DNA of 64,000 bases from Lachnospiraceae bacterium (GCA_910574865.1 CAJTDN010000004.1:124001-188000), one strand, 5' to 3'. Counted from the stretch's first letter, positions 1 to 9,949 are shown. Program-made: numbers and translations. Notes: generated by a model not told the origin, from the letters alone.

Positions 1-612
1 TTTTCTTCCGGCAGATGTTATGCCGTTTATAATACGAGGGATGCTGTGATGAAGTGGAGCGGCATGGGTGAGTATAAAGCCCTCCACAGTCTGATCGAGC
101 TGGCAAGACTGAATGCCGGTATTTTGGAGGTGGATTCAGCGATACTGTTTGGTCAGTCTGGAGAGACAGCGCTGCGAACCCTGTTAGAATCAGACAAAAC
201 CAGACGGCTGGAGTTTCGATTCGATTCCATTTACCGCCATGTCCATTTTATCCCAATGAACGGGGACGGTATCCGGCAGCTGCGTCTTCTTTCTGCACCA
301 GATTGGAAAGCGCAGCTCCTTGAACTTTTATTTGAGCCTGAGGTCAGATCCTATGACCGAGGGCTTTTTGAATACGACGCCTGTGTGAATGGCGTAAATA
401 TCTTATCGCATCTGGATGGGGACATTGCAAGACTCATTCGCTTTCGGGATGCAATTGAAAACCAAACCGGACGGTTTGAGGTTCTATGCTTTCCCCACCA
501 GACGCACTTCCTCCGGGAATACTTGGGCGGGCTTGCCAGCATCAAAACCATCGGAATGGACTCGGTGGAAGCGGAGCTTTGCCCAGAGAGGAGGAATTTG
601 TTTGAAAGATAA
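1..612 (+). CDS. ICE-associated protein of unknown function (5' partial)
   Basis: The reading frame is open from the first base, so the gene begins upstream of the window; an in-frame GTG-ATG at 46-51 is probably internal. The visible 203 codons encode a soluble, mixed alpha/beta-looking protein without membrane segments or a motif I recognise. Its stop (610-612) overlaps the start of the VirD4 gene, which places it in the conjugation operon. It may be a small transfer or regulatory protein, but nothing in the sequence proves this. Confidence 0.55.
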   Translation, partial: FSSGRCYAVYNTRDAVMKWSGMGEYKALHSLIELARLNAGILEVDSAILFGQSGETALRTLLESDKTRRLEFRFDSIYRHVHFIPMNGDGIRQLRLLSAPDWKAQLLELLFEPEVRSYDRGLFEYDACVNGVNILSHLDGDIARLIRFRDAIENQTGRFEVLCFPHQTHFLREYLGGLASIKTIGMDSVEAELCPERRNLFER

Positions 613-2464
613 AAAAAGGACAGTCGGCATTACCATGGCTGTCATACTGGGATGCACAGCGTTTTTCTATCTTGGCGGAATGCTTGGCCAATTGTTTTCA
701 AATTACGCAGCCTGGATGCAGGCGGATGGGCTTGCTGGTGAGGCGGCTATGAAACCGGTCAGTTGGAACCCTGTGGTGTGCTTCCCAATGGCGTTTACCC
801 CAGACGGGCTGAAAGGATTGCTCGGAATCTTGGTTCTTGGCGGAGGAGTCTTTGCATATGTCAAGCTTCATGATAAGTTTGACGGAAAAAGCTATGACCC
901 TAGAGGTTTCACCAAAAGCAAGACCGGAATTTACGGAACCGCCTCATGGATGGAAGAAAAAGAAATGCACGAGGTGCTGGAGGTGTCCTCTGTCGATAAA
1001 GCAGAAGGAACGATTCTGGGTGAGTATAAGGGAAAAGCGGTCTGTATGCCGAAGGACACCAGACTCAACCGGCATATCGCCATATTCGGTGCATCGGGTA
1101 CCATGAAATCACGCGCTGTCATCCGGAATTCACTATTCCAGGCACTAAAGCGTGGTGAGTCTGTGATTATCACGGACAGTAAGGCAGAATTATATGCCGA
1201 TACGGCAGAGATGTACCGGCAGGCAGGCTACGAGGTAAAAATCTTTAACCTGGTCACGCCTGAGCATGGGGATTCGTGGAACTGCATGTCAGACCTAAAC
1301 GGCGATACCCTGATGGCTCAGGTACTCACTAACGTCATTATCGGCAATACCAGTTCCGGCAAAGGTGACCATTTTTGGGACAATGGAGAAGGAAACTTGT
1401 TGAAGTCTTTGATTCTTCTGGTAGACCAGGACAGAACCCGAAGTCCCGATATGAAACACCTTACTGCAGTATATCAGCTCCTGACCCAGAACAGCGAGCG
1501 GCAGCTGACGGCAATGTTTGACAAGCTTCCGCTTGATCATCCGGCAAGGGCGCCTTTTAATTTATTCGCTCAGTCCAGCGACACCGTGAAATCTGGCATT
1601 ATCTTAGGACTCGGCACACGGCTGCAGGTGCTGCAGAACCAGGCGGTTCAGCGGATCACAAGTCAGTCTGACATTGATTTGACTTCCCCTGCCAGACACA
1701 AATGTGCATATTATATTATCCTGAGCGACCAGGACGCCACTATGGCATTCCTGTCATCGCTCTTTTTTTCGTTCATGTTTATCAAACTGACTCGGTATGC
1801 AGACAGTCGGCCAAATGGCCGCTGCGATGTGCCTGTAAATTTAATCTTGGATGAGTTTAACAATGTGGGCCGCATTGGTGGTGCAGAAGACGGGTCGGAT
1901 TTTGCCCGGTCTCTTTCGGTTGTCCGTTCCAGAGATATCCGGGTCATGCTGGCAGTGCAGAGCTTGGGTCAGTTACAGAACCGGTATCCCAATAACCTGT
2001 GGGCCGAGATTATCGGCAACTGCGATATCCAATTGATGTTGGGATGTACCGACGAGGTTACGGCTGAGTATATCTCGGCAAGATCAGGGGATATGTCCGT
2101 ACAGGTAAATTCTACTATGACAGTGCGGCAAACCATTGCAATCGCTCAGGTCATTCCCCAGTATCGTCATACTGAGGGACAGGGACGGAGAAGACTTCTG
2201 ACTCCGGATGAGGTCCTGCGGCTTCCAAACGAAGAAATGCTCTGCGTCATACGAGGCTGTAACCTCTTGAAGCTCACAAAACTGGATTTTACAAAACATC
2301 CCATGTCGAAGCGGATTGTGAGGACATCCATCATGGATTACCAGCCGGCAACAATATTTACGGCACCGATACTCAGTGAACCTGTCCCAGTGGCAGAGCC
2401 GGAGAAAAAGCCGGCACGCAAAAAAAGTCTTTACAGTTCGGCAAAACCGCCGGCTGAATTTTAA
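602..2464 (+). CDS. virD4: Type IV coupling protein, VirD4/TraG family
   Basis: This protein (about 620 residues) is the membrane ATPase that brings the relaxase-DNA complex to the conjugation channel. Two N-terminal membrane segments (about residues 10-30 and 65-85) are followed by a Walker A loop, GASGTMKS, near residue 165 and a Walker B stretch, NLILDEF, near residue 413, as in VirD4/TraG proteins. The likely start is TTG at 602, seven bases after AGAGGAGG; a longer frame upstream only reads the preceding gene in the wrong frame. It overlaps the upstream gene by 11 bases, so translation is probably coupled. The Lys/Ala-rich tail is normal for this family. Confidence 0.9.
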   Translation: MKDKKRTVGITMAVILGCTAFFYLGGMLGQLFSNYAAWMQADGLAGEAAMKPVSWNPVVCFPMAFTPDGLKGLLGILVLGGGVFAYVKLHDKFDGKSYDPRGFTKSKTGIYGTASWMEEKEMHEVLEVSSVDKAEGTILGEYKGKAVCMPKDTRLNRHIAIFGASGTMKSRAVIRNSLFQALKRGESVIITDSKAELYADTAEMYRQAGYEVKIFNLVTPEHGDSWNCMSDLNGDTLMAQVLTNVIIGNTSSGKGDHFWDNGEGNLLKSLILLVDQDRTRSPDMKHLTAVYQLLTQNSERQLTAMFDKLPLDHPARAPFNLFAQSSDTVKSGIILGLGTRLQVLQNQAVQRITSQSDIDLTSPARHKCAYYIILSDQDATMAFLSSLFFSFMFIKLTRYADSRPNGRCDVPVNLILDEFNNVGRIGGAEDGSDFARSLSVVRSRDIRVMLAVQSLGQLQNRYPNNLWAEIIGNCDIQLMLGCTDEVTAEYISARSGDMSVQVNSTMTVRQTIAIAQVIPQYRHTEGQGRRRLLTPDEVLRLPNEEMLCVIRGCNLLKLTKLDFTKHPMSKRIVRTSIMDYQPATIFTAPILSEPVPVAEPEKKPARKKSLYSSAKPPAEF

Positions 2465-2484
2465 TTTTACAGGAGGTACTAACT

Positions 2485-3897
2485 ATGGCAACAAAAAAAC
2501 AAGAATTGCTCCCTGAGGAGGAAGCTCTGCAGGAAGCAGCCCCTCAGACTGATGTGAATCCGGAGCTTGAGGAGATGTCCCAGCCTGAAGACAGCTCCCC
2601 GGATACGGCACTGCCCCAGACTGACTCTGAAACTTCAACAGAAGGCGCCTCTTCAGAGGAATTCAGGGATGCAGAAGCGGCAGAAGCTCCCGTCTCCCAG
2701 ATTGATATGGAAACAAATGACGGGCAGCCGCCTTCGGAGTCGGCAGAAGAAATATCTTCACAGACGGATATGGAGAGTGCCGAAGACGACACCTCTTCAG
2801 AAAACGCATCGGACAAAACTACTCCCCAAGAGGGCTCCCCCCAGACTGAGCCGGAGAAAGTGAAAAAGCCCCGCGGGCGTAGGAAGACCAAGGAAAATCC
2901 ATCCCAGTCTGACACAGAAGCGGATTCAGGAGAAGAGAATGCATCCGACGGCGTCGAAAAGGCGCCTAAGCCCAAAAGAAAGCGTGCGTCTGCTAGACCG
3001 GTTTCGCCGGTGCTGGCCATTGATGACCAGCTCAGCGTCGAGACAGATGCAGAAAAAGCAAAGAACGATTTGTTGGACTTACTGGAGTCCCAGAAAACCG
3101 GCCGCATTCTGACCGGAACCATCCAGGGTGTGGAGCGCCCCGAGGACAACCCCTCCCGTTCTTTCGCAGTCATTTACCACGGTGAGTTCAAAGTCATCAT
3201 TCCTGCAGAGGAAGCGGTGGAGCCGCCAGCGGATTATCGCGGCAGGCTTCCGGAGGACGTGCTGCATTACATGCTTACCAAGCGACTGGGCGCGGAGGTG
3301 GATTATATCGTCAAAGGAATCGACCCGGCATCGGGCATTGCGGCGGCGAGCCGTTTGGATGCGATGAAGGCAAAACGCAAGCAGTATTATCTGGGTACGG
3401 ACAGGGATGGGAACAACCTGCTCTACTCAGGTGTGTGCGCAGAAGCCAGAATCGTGTCGGTGATTCGTGCCGGCATTTTTGTGGACTTGTTCGGTCTGGA
3501 GATCTATATTCCACTCAGAGAACTCAGCTATCAGAGGTGGATGGACGCAGCGGCCCATTTCCAGCCGGGGCAGCGTATCCTGGTGAAGGTGCTGGAGGTG
3601 GACAGGAGCGACCGGAACCATGTCAAGGCAACAGCTTCGGTCAAGCAGTCTGGTGAGAACCCGTATGAAAAAGCGCTGCGCAGGTATTCCGTCGGCAATC
3701 GCTATGTGGGTACGGTCAGTATGGTGGACACCAACGGCGTATTTGTGGCGCTGGACGGCGGCATCGACTGCTTGTGTAGTTATCCCAAGCGTGGCCGCCC
3801 GCCCAGAGGGTCGAGAGTAACAGTACGCATACTGGGAATCAACCATGATTCCAACCGAATCTGGGGCGCCATCACCCATATCGCAGCGCCCAGATAG
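2485..3897 (+). CDS. S1-domain RNA-binding-type protein of an ICE
   Basis: The 470-residue protein has two parts. Residues 1 to about 170 are acidic and repetitive, with recurring SQTD/QTDxE units and Glu/Ser runs, then a basic linker (KPRGRRK, KPKRKR). Residues about 195-470 contain S1-like OB folds; phrases such as ARIVSVIRAGIFVDLFG and GTVSMVDTNGVFVALDGG have the S1 pattern. S1 domains bind RNA or single-stranded DNA. Similar proteins lie next to virD4 in clostridial ICEs, so a role in DNA processing or element regulation is plausible but not shown. A strong AGGAGG site precedes the ATG, 20 bases after virD4. Confidence 0.75.
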   Translation: MATKKQELLPEEEALQEAAPQTDVNPELEEMSQPEDSSPDTALPQTDSETSTEGASSEEFRDAEAAEAPVSQIDMETNDGQPPSESAEEISSQTDMESAEDDTSSENASDKTTPQEGSPQTEPEKVKKPRGRRKTKENPSQSDTEADSGEENASDGVEKAPKPKRKRASARPVSPVLAIDDQLSVETDAEKAKNDLLDLLESQKTGRILTGTIQGVERPEDNPSRSFAVIYHGEFKVIIPAEEAVEPPADYRGRLPEDVLHYMLTKRLGAEVDYIVKGIDPASGIAAASRLDAMKAKRKQYYLGTDRDGNNLLYSGVCAEARIVSVIRAGIFVDLFGLEIYIPLRELSYQRWMDAAAHFQPGQRILVKVLEVDRSDRNHVKATASVKQSGENPYEKALRRYSVGNRYVGTVSMVDTNGVFVALDGGIDCLCSYPKRGRPPRGSRVTVRILGINHDSNRIWGAITHIAAPR

Positions 3898-3933
3898 TAT
3901 AGGAAACTCAATCTGAGAGAAAGGAGGAAATCC

Positions 3934-4347
3934 ATGAACCATTGTGATCTCAGCCCGGCTGAGCAGAAGAAGCGCAAAGAAATTGCCGAGCATACCCGAA
4001 AGATGATCCTGTCCGAACTCAAAATTGAAAGTCAGGACGACATATCCCTGATGGCGGGATACCGGGATTATTATCTGCAGATTTCGTTTTCTGAGCTTCA
4101 TCCACTTTTGGTGTTCTGTTTGGCCAAGGCACTTGAGAAACCGAGCACTGACAGACAGAGGCAGATGACAAACGAGCTGAATCTGCACAGCATCCTTGGC
4201 AGCCATGCCATCAATGATGAGGTCGGTTGCTATTCATACCGTGCGACCCAGTGGCTTGACGCAGAACTGGATGCACCGCGTTTTTTTGAGATACTTGATC
4301 GGTGCGTCGATGAGGCGGACCGTGGGTTCTACAAGCTTGCGGGTTAA
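3934..4347 (+). CDS. Conserved ICE hypothetical protein
   Basis: A 137-residue soluble protein with a good AAGGAGG site before the ATG at 3934. It is mostly helical with a charged N-terminus and no signal peptide or membrane segment. I do not recognise a family. It sits 36 bases after the S1-domain gene and 67 bases before a lipoprotein gene, so it is probably co-transcribed with the conjugation genes. Confidence 0.6.
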   Translation: MNHCDLSPAEQKKRKEIAEHTRKMILSELKIESQDDISLMAGYRDYYLQISFSELHPLLVFCLAKALEKPSTDRQRQMTNELNLHSILGSHAINDEVGCYSYRATQWLDAELDAPRFFEILDRCVDEADRGFYKLAG

Positions 4348-4414
4348 GATGCGTTGTATTTCTCCATACTCAGTCGTGTAATGTAAGTAAAAGCGACAAA
4401 AGGAGGAATGCGTC

Positions 4415-5161
4415 ATGAAAAAATGCGTATTATTTGTGGTACTGGCAGTGTTTCTGGCACTTACGGCCTGTTCCAAAGATGTGGGTACTTCGGATGACCA
4501 TGGGCAGGAAAGTAAACATACCGCTCAGTCTCAGACAGAAAAAGAATCTGAAGATGAGGACCTGAAGGAGACTGCTCCAATAGAGGAACCAAAACCAGTT
4601 TCCCAGAGTGAGGCGAAAGAGGAGGTATCCCTTTCGGATCCGGTTCATGAAATGGATAAAAAGTCTGAGTCTGGGAAAGAGACGCAGAACCGGGCGGAGG
4701 AAAATGTTCCCGAACCAAAGCAGCCTGCCGCAGGCAATGGACAGGCCACGCCGGAGCCAAAACAACCGGAACCACCCAAACCCACAGAACCACCGGCAGA
4801 GCCGAAGCAGGAAGAAACTCCTGTATCTGCTGTCGAACCGGAGTCTCCGAAAACCATCTATGATTATGCGTTTGATGTAGAAGCCATACGCTCAGAGCTT
4901 ATTGCACTTGGGCAGTCCATGGGTCTGACACATATTACGGATGATGATGGGATTCCATGCACACCGGATACCTGTTCCTGGGCTTCTCCGGTAACAGCGT
5001 CTGAATCCTTTCAGGGCAGTAACCTGAAACGGGCGCTTCAAAACTATGTAACCTCTATGCCGTCTACCATTGCTTCCTATGGAGGCACGCAGATTACCTG
5101 TTTTACCATTTATGTGCGGGACAACGGAGGAGGAAGCTATACATTTTATTTTCTATACTAA
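4415..5161 (+). CDS. ICE-encoded lipoprotein with a Pro/Glu-rich stalk
   Basis: The N-terminus MKKCVLFVVLAVFLALTAC is a lipoprotein signal peptide ending in the lipobox LTAC, so the protein should be anchored outside the membrane by Cys19. Residues about 20-145 are a low-complexity Glu/Lys/Pro/Gln stalk (PEPKQPEPPKPTEPP). The last 100 residues form a compact domain (DYAFDVEAIRSEL onward) with two Cys residues separated by CTPDTC. The layout fits a cell-surface or channel-associated conjugation lipoprotein. The family is not known to me. It is followed by a terminator at 5173-5202. Confidence 0.7.
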   Translation: MKKCVLFVVLAVFLALTACSKDVGTSDDHGQESKHTAQSQTEKESEDEDLKETAPIEEPKPVSQSEAKEEVSLSDPVHEMDKKSESGKETQNRAEENVPEPKQPAAGNGQATPEPKQPEPPKPTEPPAEPKQEETPVSAVEPESPKTIYDYAFDVEAIRSELIALGQSMGLTHITDDDGIPCTPDTCSWASPVTASESFQGSNLKRALQNYVTSMPSTIASYGGTQITCFTIYVRDNGGGSYTFYFLY

Positions 5162-5172
5162 GCATAAGCCTG

Positions 5173-5202
5173 GCTCCCTGTATGATACGGGGAGCTTTTT
5201 TT
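5173..5202 (+). terminator. Rho-independent terminator after the lipoprotein gene
   Basis: GCTCCC and GGGAGC pair around an 11-base loop and are followed by seven T residues. It lies just after the lipoprotein stop and before the adhesin gene, so the adhesin probably has its own promoter or relies on read-through. Confidence 0.75.
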
Positions 5203-5233
5203 GTGCCCAAAATTGAAAGGAAGGTAAACCTTA

Positions 5234-8200
5234 ATGAAGAAGATCATCAAAGAAAAAGGCAAGCGCCTGCTTGCCGCATTTTTAAGTCTCCTGACCGTCA
5301 TCGGCTTGATACCGACGACGGTTTTTGCTTTTACACCATCGGAGGGACAGACCGTATCCTCCTTTTATGGCGATTATTATGTCAGCGCGGACGGAAACTA
5401 TTATTATTCCGCAAGTTCATACAGTTTTCTGGTGTATGACAGCGATGGCAATACTTCCGTGCAAACCATCTCTGCCGGAAATGCCAGAAAGAAATACATG
5501 ATTTCCAATGGTTCAGAGAGCCGATTCGTGTATTGTATTGAGTCTGGCATTAATTACGGTACATCTGATAATGGATATAGATCCCAGAGCGGAAAGAACA
5601 GCGCATATTTTCAGAACCTCCCTTACAGCGCCCAGTATGGTATTATGCTGACCAGCGTGTATGGATGGCAGCCGGGGAAAAGCTCTCCTGTGTCAGGCGC
5701 TAACGAGGATGACTATGCGGTGGCTACACAGGTTCTTCTGTGGGAATACCAGCAGCAGCTCAGAACCAGCCCGCAGGATCTGCACGCCAATTCGGCAGGT
5801 ATCCGTGCGGACAACTACCTGCGTACCATTCAGGGCCGCCCGGCGGAACAGTGCTATAACTGGATTTTAGGTCAGATGTCGCAGCATACGACCATTCCGA
5901 GCTTTGCATCGGGCAAAAGCAGTTCTGCACAGGTACATACGCTAAAGTATGACCCGGCAACCAAGAAATACTCCCTCACGCTAACAGATACCAATAATAC
6001 GATGGCAGATCTTAAATTCAGCAGCAGTGATGGGATTACGGTAAGCCGTTCCGGAAACAAGTATACCTTCACCAGTAGCAAAATGATTACCAGCCCGGTA
6101 TCCATCAGCGTGCAGAAGAATGTGCCTGGGGTGAAAAACGATATGTTGATCTGGGGCCGCGTCGGTTTCCAGACGATGATGTGCGGCGCCGATGATCCGG
6201 TAGTATTCTACATGAAGATTGATACGGAAACCTATGGTACCGGGCGCATCCGCAAGACCTCAGAAGACGGCGTGGTATCCGGAATCAGTTTCCATATTTC
6301 CGGTAATGGTGTGGACAAGACTGTAACCACAAAGGAAGACGGTACAGTGGATATCCAGCTGATGCCTGGGACTTATACAGTAACAGAGCAGTCGATAGAC
6401 CGCTATCTGCCGCAGGATACTCAGAAAATCACTATTGCCAGCGGACAGACTTCAACGGTAACATTTAACAATAAGCTCAAGCGCGGCTCTCTGGAGGTTA
6501 TCAAATCTTCAGAAGATGATTTCGTGGAAGGCGTTACATTCCATTTATTTGGCACTTCCCTCGCAGGTTTGCCCGTAGATGAGTATGCCATAACAGATGC
6601 TTCCGGTGTAGCGAAATTTGAAAATGTCTTGATCAGCGGAAATGAACCTTACACTGTGGAAGAAGTCGATACGGCAATCCGTTATGTCGTACCGGACGAT
6701 CAGACAGCGCCGATTCAGTGGAAACAGGTGACAAAGAGAAACTTCGAGAATATCCTGAAAAAATTCCGGGTTGAAGTGGTCAAAACGGACCACGTAACCG
6801 GCTATGCTCAGGGCGATGCCAGTCTGGCAGGGGCGGTGTACGGTCTGTATCAGGGCGATGAGTTAATCGCTTCTTACACAACAGATGCCAATGGCTCCTT
6901 TATCAGTGATTATTTCATTTGTGATTCTAACTGGACGCTCCGTGAAATCAGCCCTTCTCCGGGATATCTTTTGGATGAGACCATTTATCCGATTCCAGCA
7001 GAACCTGGTAATTTTACGGTTGAACTGAACCAAATTCCGATGGATGTTACGGAACAGGTTATCATGGGTCGTATCCGCCTGATCAAACACATTGATTCAG
7101 AACTGGAGGATCCTGAAAGCACACCTGCAGCAAGAGAACAGGAAGCGGGTATGGTAATGCTTGCGGCCGTAAGCGTGGACGACCAGCCTGAAGAAGACGT
7201 AGACGGTGCTGATGTCCAGACTGAGGAAACTGTAAACGGCAACGATGCCCAGACCGAGACAGAAAACACAGAACCTGAAGTAAGCGATGAAGAGGCTCAG
7301 GAACCTGAAGAATCCGGTACAGAAGAAAGTGCTGTCCCGGAAACTGAACCGGAAACGAATCCTTATGAGCCAGACCCGGTTCCTATGGACGAAATCGAAG
7401 CATCTGGACATGAAGGTATAATCGAACAGCCTGAGAAAGGTGCCAAGTTCCAGATTTACCTTGCCAGCGCAGGCAGTTTTGAAAGTGCCCGCGAAGCAGA
7501 GCGAGACGAGCTGATTACCGATGCGGACGGGTTTGCCATCTCCAAAGATCTGCCTTATGGACGATATGTTGTCCATCAGACCGAGGGCATGGAGGGACAG
7601 GCATTCATACCGGATTTCACGGTGTTTATCCGTTCTGATGAGCAGACATATTCCTATATCCTGAACAACCTGACCCAGTCCAGCTTTATCCGCGTGGAGA
7701 AGCATGATGCAGAAACCGGAAAAATTATTCCTGCAGCGGGAGTCGGTTTCCAGGTACGAGACCTGTCCACAGGAGAAATTATTTCTCAGATAGTGTATTA
7801 TCCGACACCTGTTACCATCGACACATTTTTCACCAATGATGAGGGCTGGCTGATGCTCCCCTGCGAGCTTTCCTACGGCCAGTATGAGCTGATTGAACAG
7901 GAAACCTGTTTTGGCTATGTTTTGGACAGTGAGCCGGTGCCTTTCACGGTAGACGGCACACAGGATGTGGTCGTGGTCGAAAAGCATAATATGCCTCAGA
8001 AGGGCATCATCCATATCACAAAGACCGGCGAGGTCTTTGCTACCGTTGCGGAAATGGACGGTGTGGATAAGGATGGCGCAGAGATTATGTACCAGCCTGT
8101 TTATGAAATCCGTGGACTTGAAGGCGCAACCTATGAAATCCGTGCAGCGGAAGACATCTATACGCCAGACGGAACCTTAAGAGCCGCAAAAGGCGATGTA

Positions 8201-9757
8201 GTCGATACCATTACGACCGCCGGAAACGGAATTGCCTCCAGCAAGGAGCTCTATCTGGGGAAATATGAGATCCGTGAGACCGAGGCGCCTTTCGGTATGG
8301 TACTCAATCAGGAAAGCAAGCAGGTAGAGCTTGTATATGCCGGCCAGGAGATCGACGTAACAGAAGTTTCTTCGGGCTTCTACAATGAACGCCAGAAAGT
8401 CCAGATGAGTCTGGAGAAGATGCTTGAGGTGAACGAGATCTTTGGCATCGGCAATAACAATGAGCTTACCAATGTCACATTTGGCCTGTATGCGGCGGAG
8501 GACATTACCGCAGCAGATGGTGCTGTCATCCCGGCAGACGGCCTCATCGAGGTTGTCGGCATTGATGCAGACGGCAATGGCGTGGTCAAAACAGACCTTC
8601 CTTTTGGAAACTATTATCTGAGGGAGCATAGTACCGATGCCCACTACATTTTGAGTGATGAGAAATATCCGGTTACATTCTCCTACGGCAGTCAGGAGGA
8701 CGCTGTTATTACGGTGAAAGCCAATGATGGCGAAGCCATTGTCAATGAGCTGATCTATGGTTCGGTATCCGGCAGAAAAATTGATGAAAATGGAGACGCA
8801 CTGGGCGGTGCCAAGATTGGCCTGTTTGCACCTTCCGTTACAGAGTTTACGGAGGAGAATGCAATCGTTGTAACGACTTCTGCTGAGGATGGCACTTTCT
8901 CCTTCAGTGATATCCCATACGGAAAATGGATTGTCAGGGAGATTGAGCAGCCGGAAGGTTTCGTGCTTTGCACAGAGCAGTTCCCGGTCGTAATTAACGA
9001 AGACGCGCAGGTAATCGAAGTGGAAATCACCAATGAGTTTATCCGCGGAAACCTGCATCTGACCAAGTTTGACAAGGATTATCCGGAGAACAAGCTCAGC
9101 GGTGCAGTATTTGAGGTATATCGTGATACCAACGGTAACAAAGAGCTTGATAAAGAGGATGAGCTGCTTGGTGTAATGGAAGAGACAGAGCCCGGTCAGT
9201 ATGAGATGAAAGATCTCTTGTACGGCGGTGTGCTCATCAGAGAGAAGACAGCTCCGGACGGTTTCTATCTTGATGAAAATACCTATTATATCATGATTGA
9301 CACCGATGGAAAGACCTATGAAGTCGAGAATGAGGCCGGCAAGGGCTTCTATAATCAGGCGTTCAGAGGCAACTTAAGGATTGTCAAGACTTCTTCCGAT
9401 GGAAAAGTGGAAGGCTTTAGCTTCCGCATTGTCGGTGATAATTATGACAAGACGTTCCAGACTGATGCAAATGGTGAGATCTTCATCGAGAACCTGCGTG
9501 TGGGCAAGTACACCGTGACCGAAGTGGAGGACAGCGTCAGTGCAGGCTACAAACGTCCGGATCCGGTAACTGTAGAGCTGGTGAAGGATGAAACATTGAC
9601 GGTGAATGTTCATAATGATAAAGTCACTGTGGATGTTCCGAAGACAGGCGATAACTTCAATCCGTGGATTTGGGTTGGCCTGATTGCCGCCAGCACCGTT
9701 GGACTGGGTGCGAGCATCTTCTGGGCCAAAAAACGCAAGAAGAAGGCAGCTAAGTAA
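5234..9757 (+). CDS. Giant LPXTG-type adhesin with thioester and repeated Cna-B/SpaA domains
   Basis: A 1507-residue surface protein. Residues 1-32 are a signal peptide ending VFA. The next domain has the features of a thioester (TQXA-type) adhesin head: Cys101 in YCIESG and Gln166 in ATQVLLWEY could form a Cys-Gln thioester that bonds host surfaces. At least eight prealbumin-like Cna-B/SpaA repeats follow, recognised by phrases such as YTVTEQ, KYEIRETEAPFG and LREISPSPGYLLDE; an acidic insert lies at about residues 630-730. The C-terminus has the sortase motif VPKTG (from residue 1468), a hydrophobic segment and a KKRKKK tail. In an ICE it may promote cell contact during mating or host attachment. 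Confidence 0.93.
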   Translation: MKKIIKEKGKRLLAAFLSLLTVIGLIPTTVFAFTPSEGQTVSSFYGDYYVSADGNYYYSASSYSFLVYDSDGNTSVQTISAGNARKKYMISNGSESRFVYCIESGINYGTSDNGYRSQSGKNSAYFQNLPYSAQYGIMLTSVYGWQPGKSSPVSGANEDDYAVATQVLLWEYQQQLRTSPQDLHANSAGIRADNYLRTIQGRPAEQCYNWILGQMSQHTTIPSFASGKSSSAQVHTLKYDPATKKYSLTLTDTNNTMADLKFSSSDGITVSRSGNKYTFTSSKMITSPVSISVQKNVPGVKNDMLIWGRVGFQTMMCGADDPVVFYMKIDTETYGTGRIRKTSEDGVVSGISFHISGNGVDKTVTTKEDGTVDIQLMPGTYTVTEQSIDRYLPQDTQKITIASGQTSTVTFNNKLKRGSLEVIKSSEDDFVEGVTFHLFGTSLAGLPVDEYAITDASGVAKFENVLISGNEPYTVEEVDTAIRYVVPDDQTAPIQWKQVTKRNFENILKKFRVEVVKTDHVTGYAQGDASLAGAVYGLYQGDELIASYTTDANGSFISDYFICDSNWTLREISPSPGYLLDETIYPIPAEPGNFTVELNQIPMDVTEQVIMGRIRLIKHIDSELEDPESTPAAREQEAGMVMLAAVSVDDQPEEDVDGADVQTEETVNGNDAQTETENTEPEVSDEEAQEPEESGTEESAVPETEPETNPYEPDPVPMDEIEASGHEGIIEQPEKGAKFQIYLASAGSFESAREAERDELITDADGFAISKDLPYGRYVVHQTEGMEGQAFIPDFTVFIRSDEQTYSYILNNLTQSSFIRVEKHDAETGKIIPAAGVGFQVRDLSTGEIISQIVYYPTPVTIDTFFTNDEGWLMLPCELSYGQYELIEQETCFGYVLDSEPVPFTVDGTQDVVVVEKHNMPQKGIIHITKTGEVFATVAEMDGVDKDGAEIMYQPVYEIRGLEGATYEIRAAEDIYTPDGTLRAAKGDVVDTITTAGNGIASSKELYLGKYEIRETEAPFGMVLNQESKQVELVYAGQEIDVTEVSSGFYNERQKVQMSLEKMLEVNEIFGIGNNNELTNVTFGLYAAEDITAADGAVIPADGLIEVVGIDADGNGVVKTDLPFGNYYLREHSTDAHYILSDEKYPVTFSYGSQEDAVITVKANDGEAIVNELIYGSVSGRKIDENGDALGGAKIGLFAPSVTEFTEENAIVVTTSAEDGTFSFSDIPYGKWIVREIEQPEGFVLCTEQFPVVINEDAQVIEVEITNEFIRGNLHLTKFDKDYPENKLSGAVFEVYRDTNGNKELDKEDELLGVMEETEPGQYEMKDLLYGGVLIREKTAPDGFYLDENTYYIMIDTDGKTYEVENEAGKGFYNQAFRGNLRIVKTSSDGKVEGFSFRIVGDNYDKTFQTDANGEIFIENLRVGKYTVTEVEDSVSAGYKRPDPVTVELVKDETLTVNVHNDKVTVDVPKTGDNFNPWIWVGLIAASTVGLGASIFWAKKRKKKAAK

Positions 9758-9778
9758 GGATCTATGAAGCAGGAAGGA

Positions 9779-9812
9779 GCCGGGTAGAAATTCTCTGCCC
9801 GGTTTTCCTTTT
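9779..9812 (+). terminator. Terminator after the adhesin gene
   Basis: GCCGGG and CCCGGT arms (9779-9784 and 9798-9803) enclose the loop and lead into a T-rich run. It ends the adhesin transcript 20 bases after the stop codon. Confidence 0.75.
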
Positions 9813-9920
9813 CTCACATCCGTTGTTGCTATGAAATCAAAATTAAAAAAGTTTTGGAGGATAAATATTATGACTTAAATGTGAAAATACTAATAATCAA
9901 AAGCACTATTTTGGATTAAC

Positions 9921-9949
9921 TTGACAAATCGAAATAACAGAGGTATAAT
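9921..9949 (+). promoter_or_regulatory. Consensus sigma-A promoter for the Fic gene
   Basis: TTGACA (9921-9926) and TATAAT (9944-9949) are both perfect matches with a 17-base spacer, and lie 33 bases before the Fic start codon. This is the strongest promoter match in the left third of the window. Confidence 0.85.

Noticed and set aside
416..601. Extended start for the VirD4 gene
   Set aside because: The extra 62 codons overlap the upstream gene in another frame; TTG at 602 has the ribosome binding site and begins the membrane segment.
2544..4206. Minus-strand frames opposite the S1-domain and following genes
   Set aside because: They lack starts with binding sites and encode Ser-rich or Cys/His-rich low-quality protein.
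7097..8014. Long minus-strand open frame (305 codons) inside the adhesin gene
   Set aside because: It is antisense to the well-supported Cna-B adhesin, has no ribosome binding site and its composition is that of a shadow frame.
8177..9058. Second long minus-strand frame (293 codons) in the adhesin gene
   Set aside because: Same reasons; the repeated, even codon pattern of Cna-B domains leaves the opposite strand open by chance.
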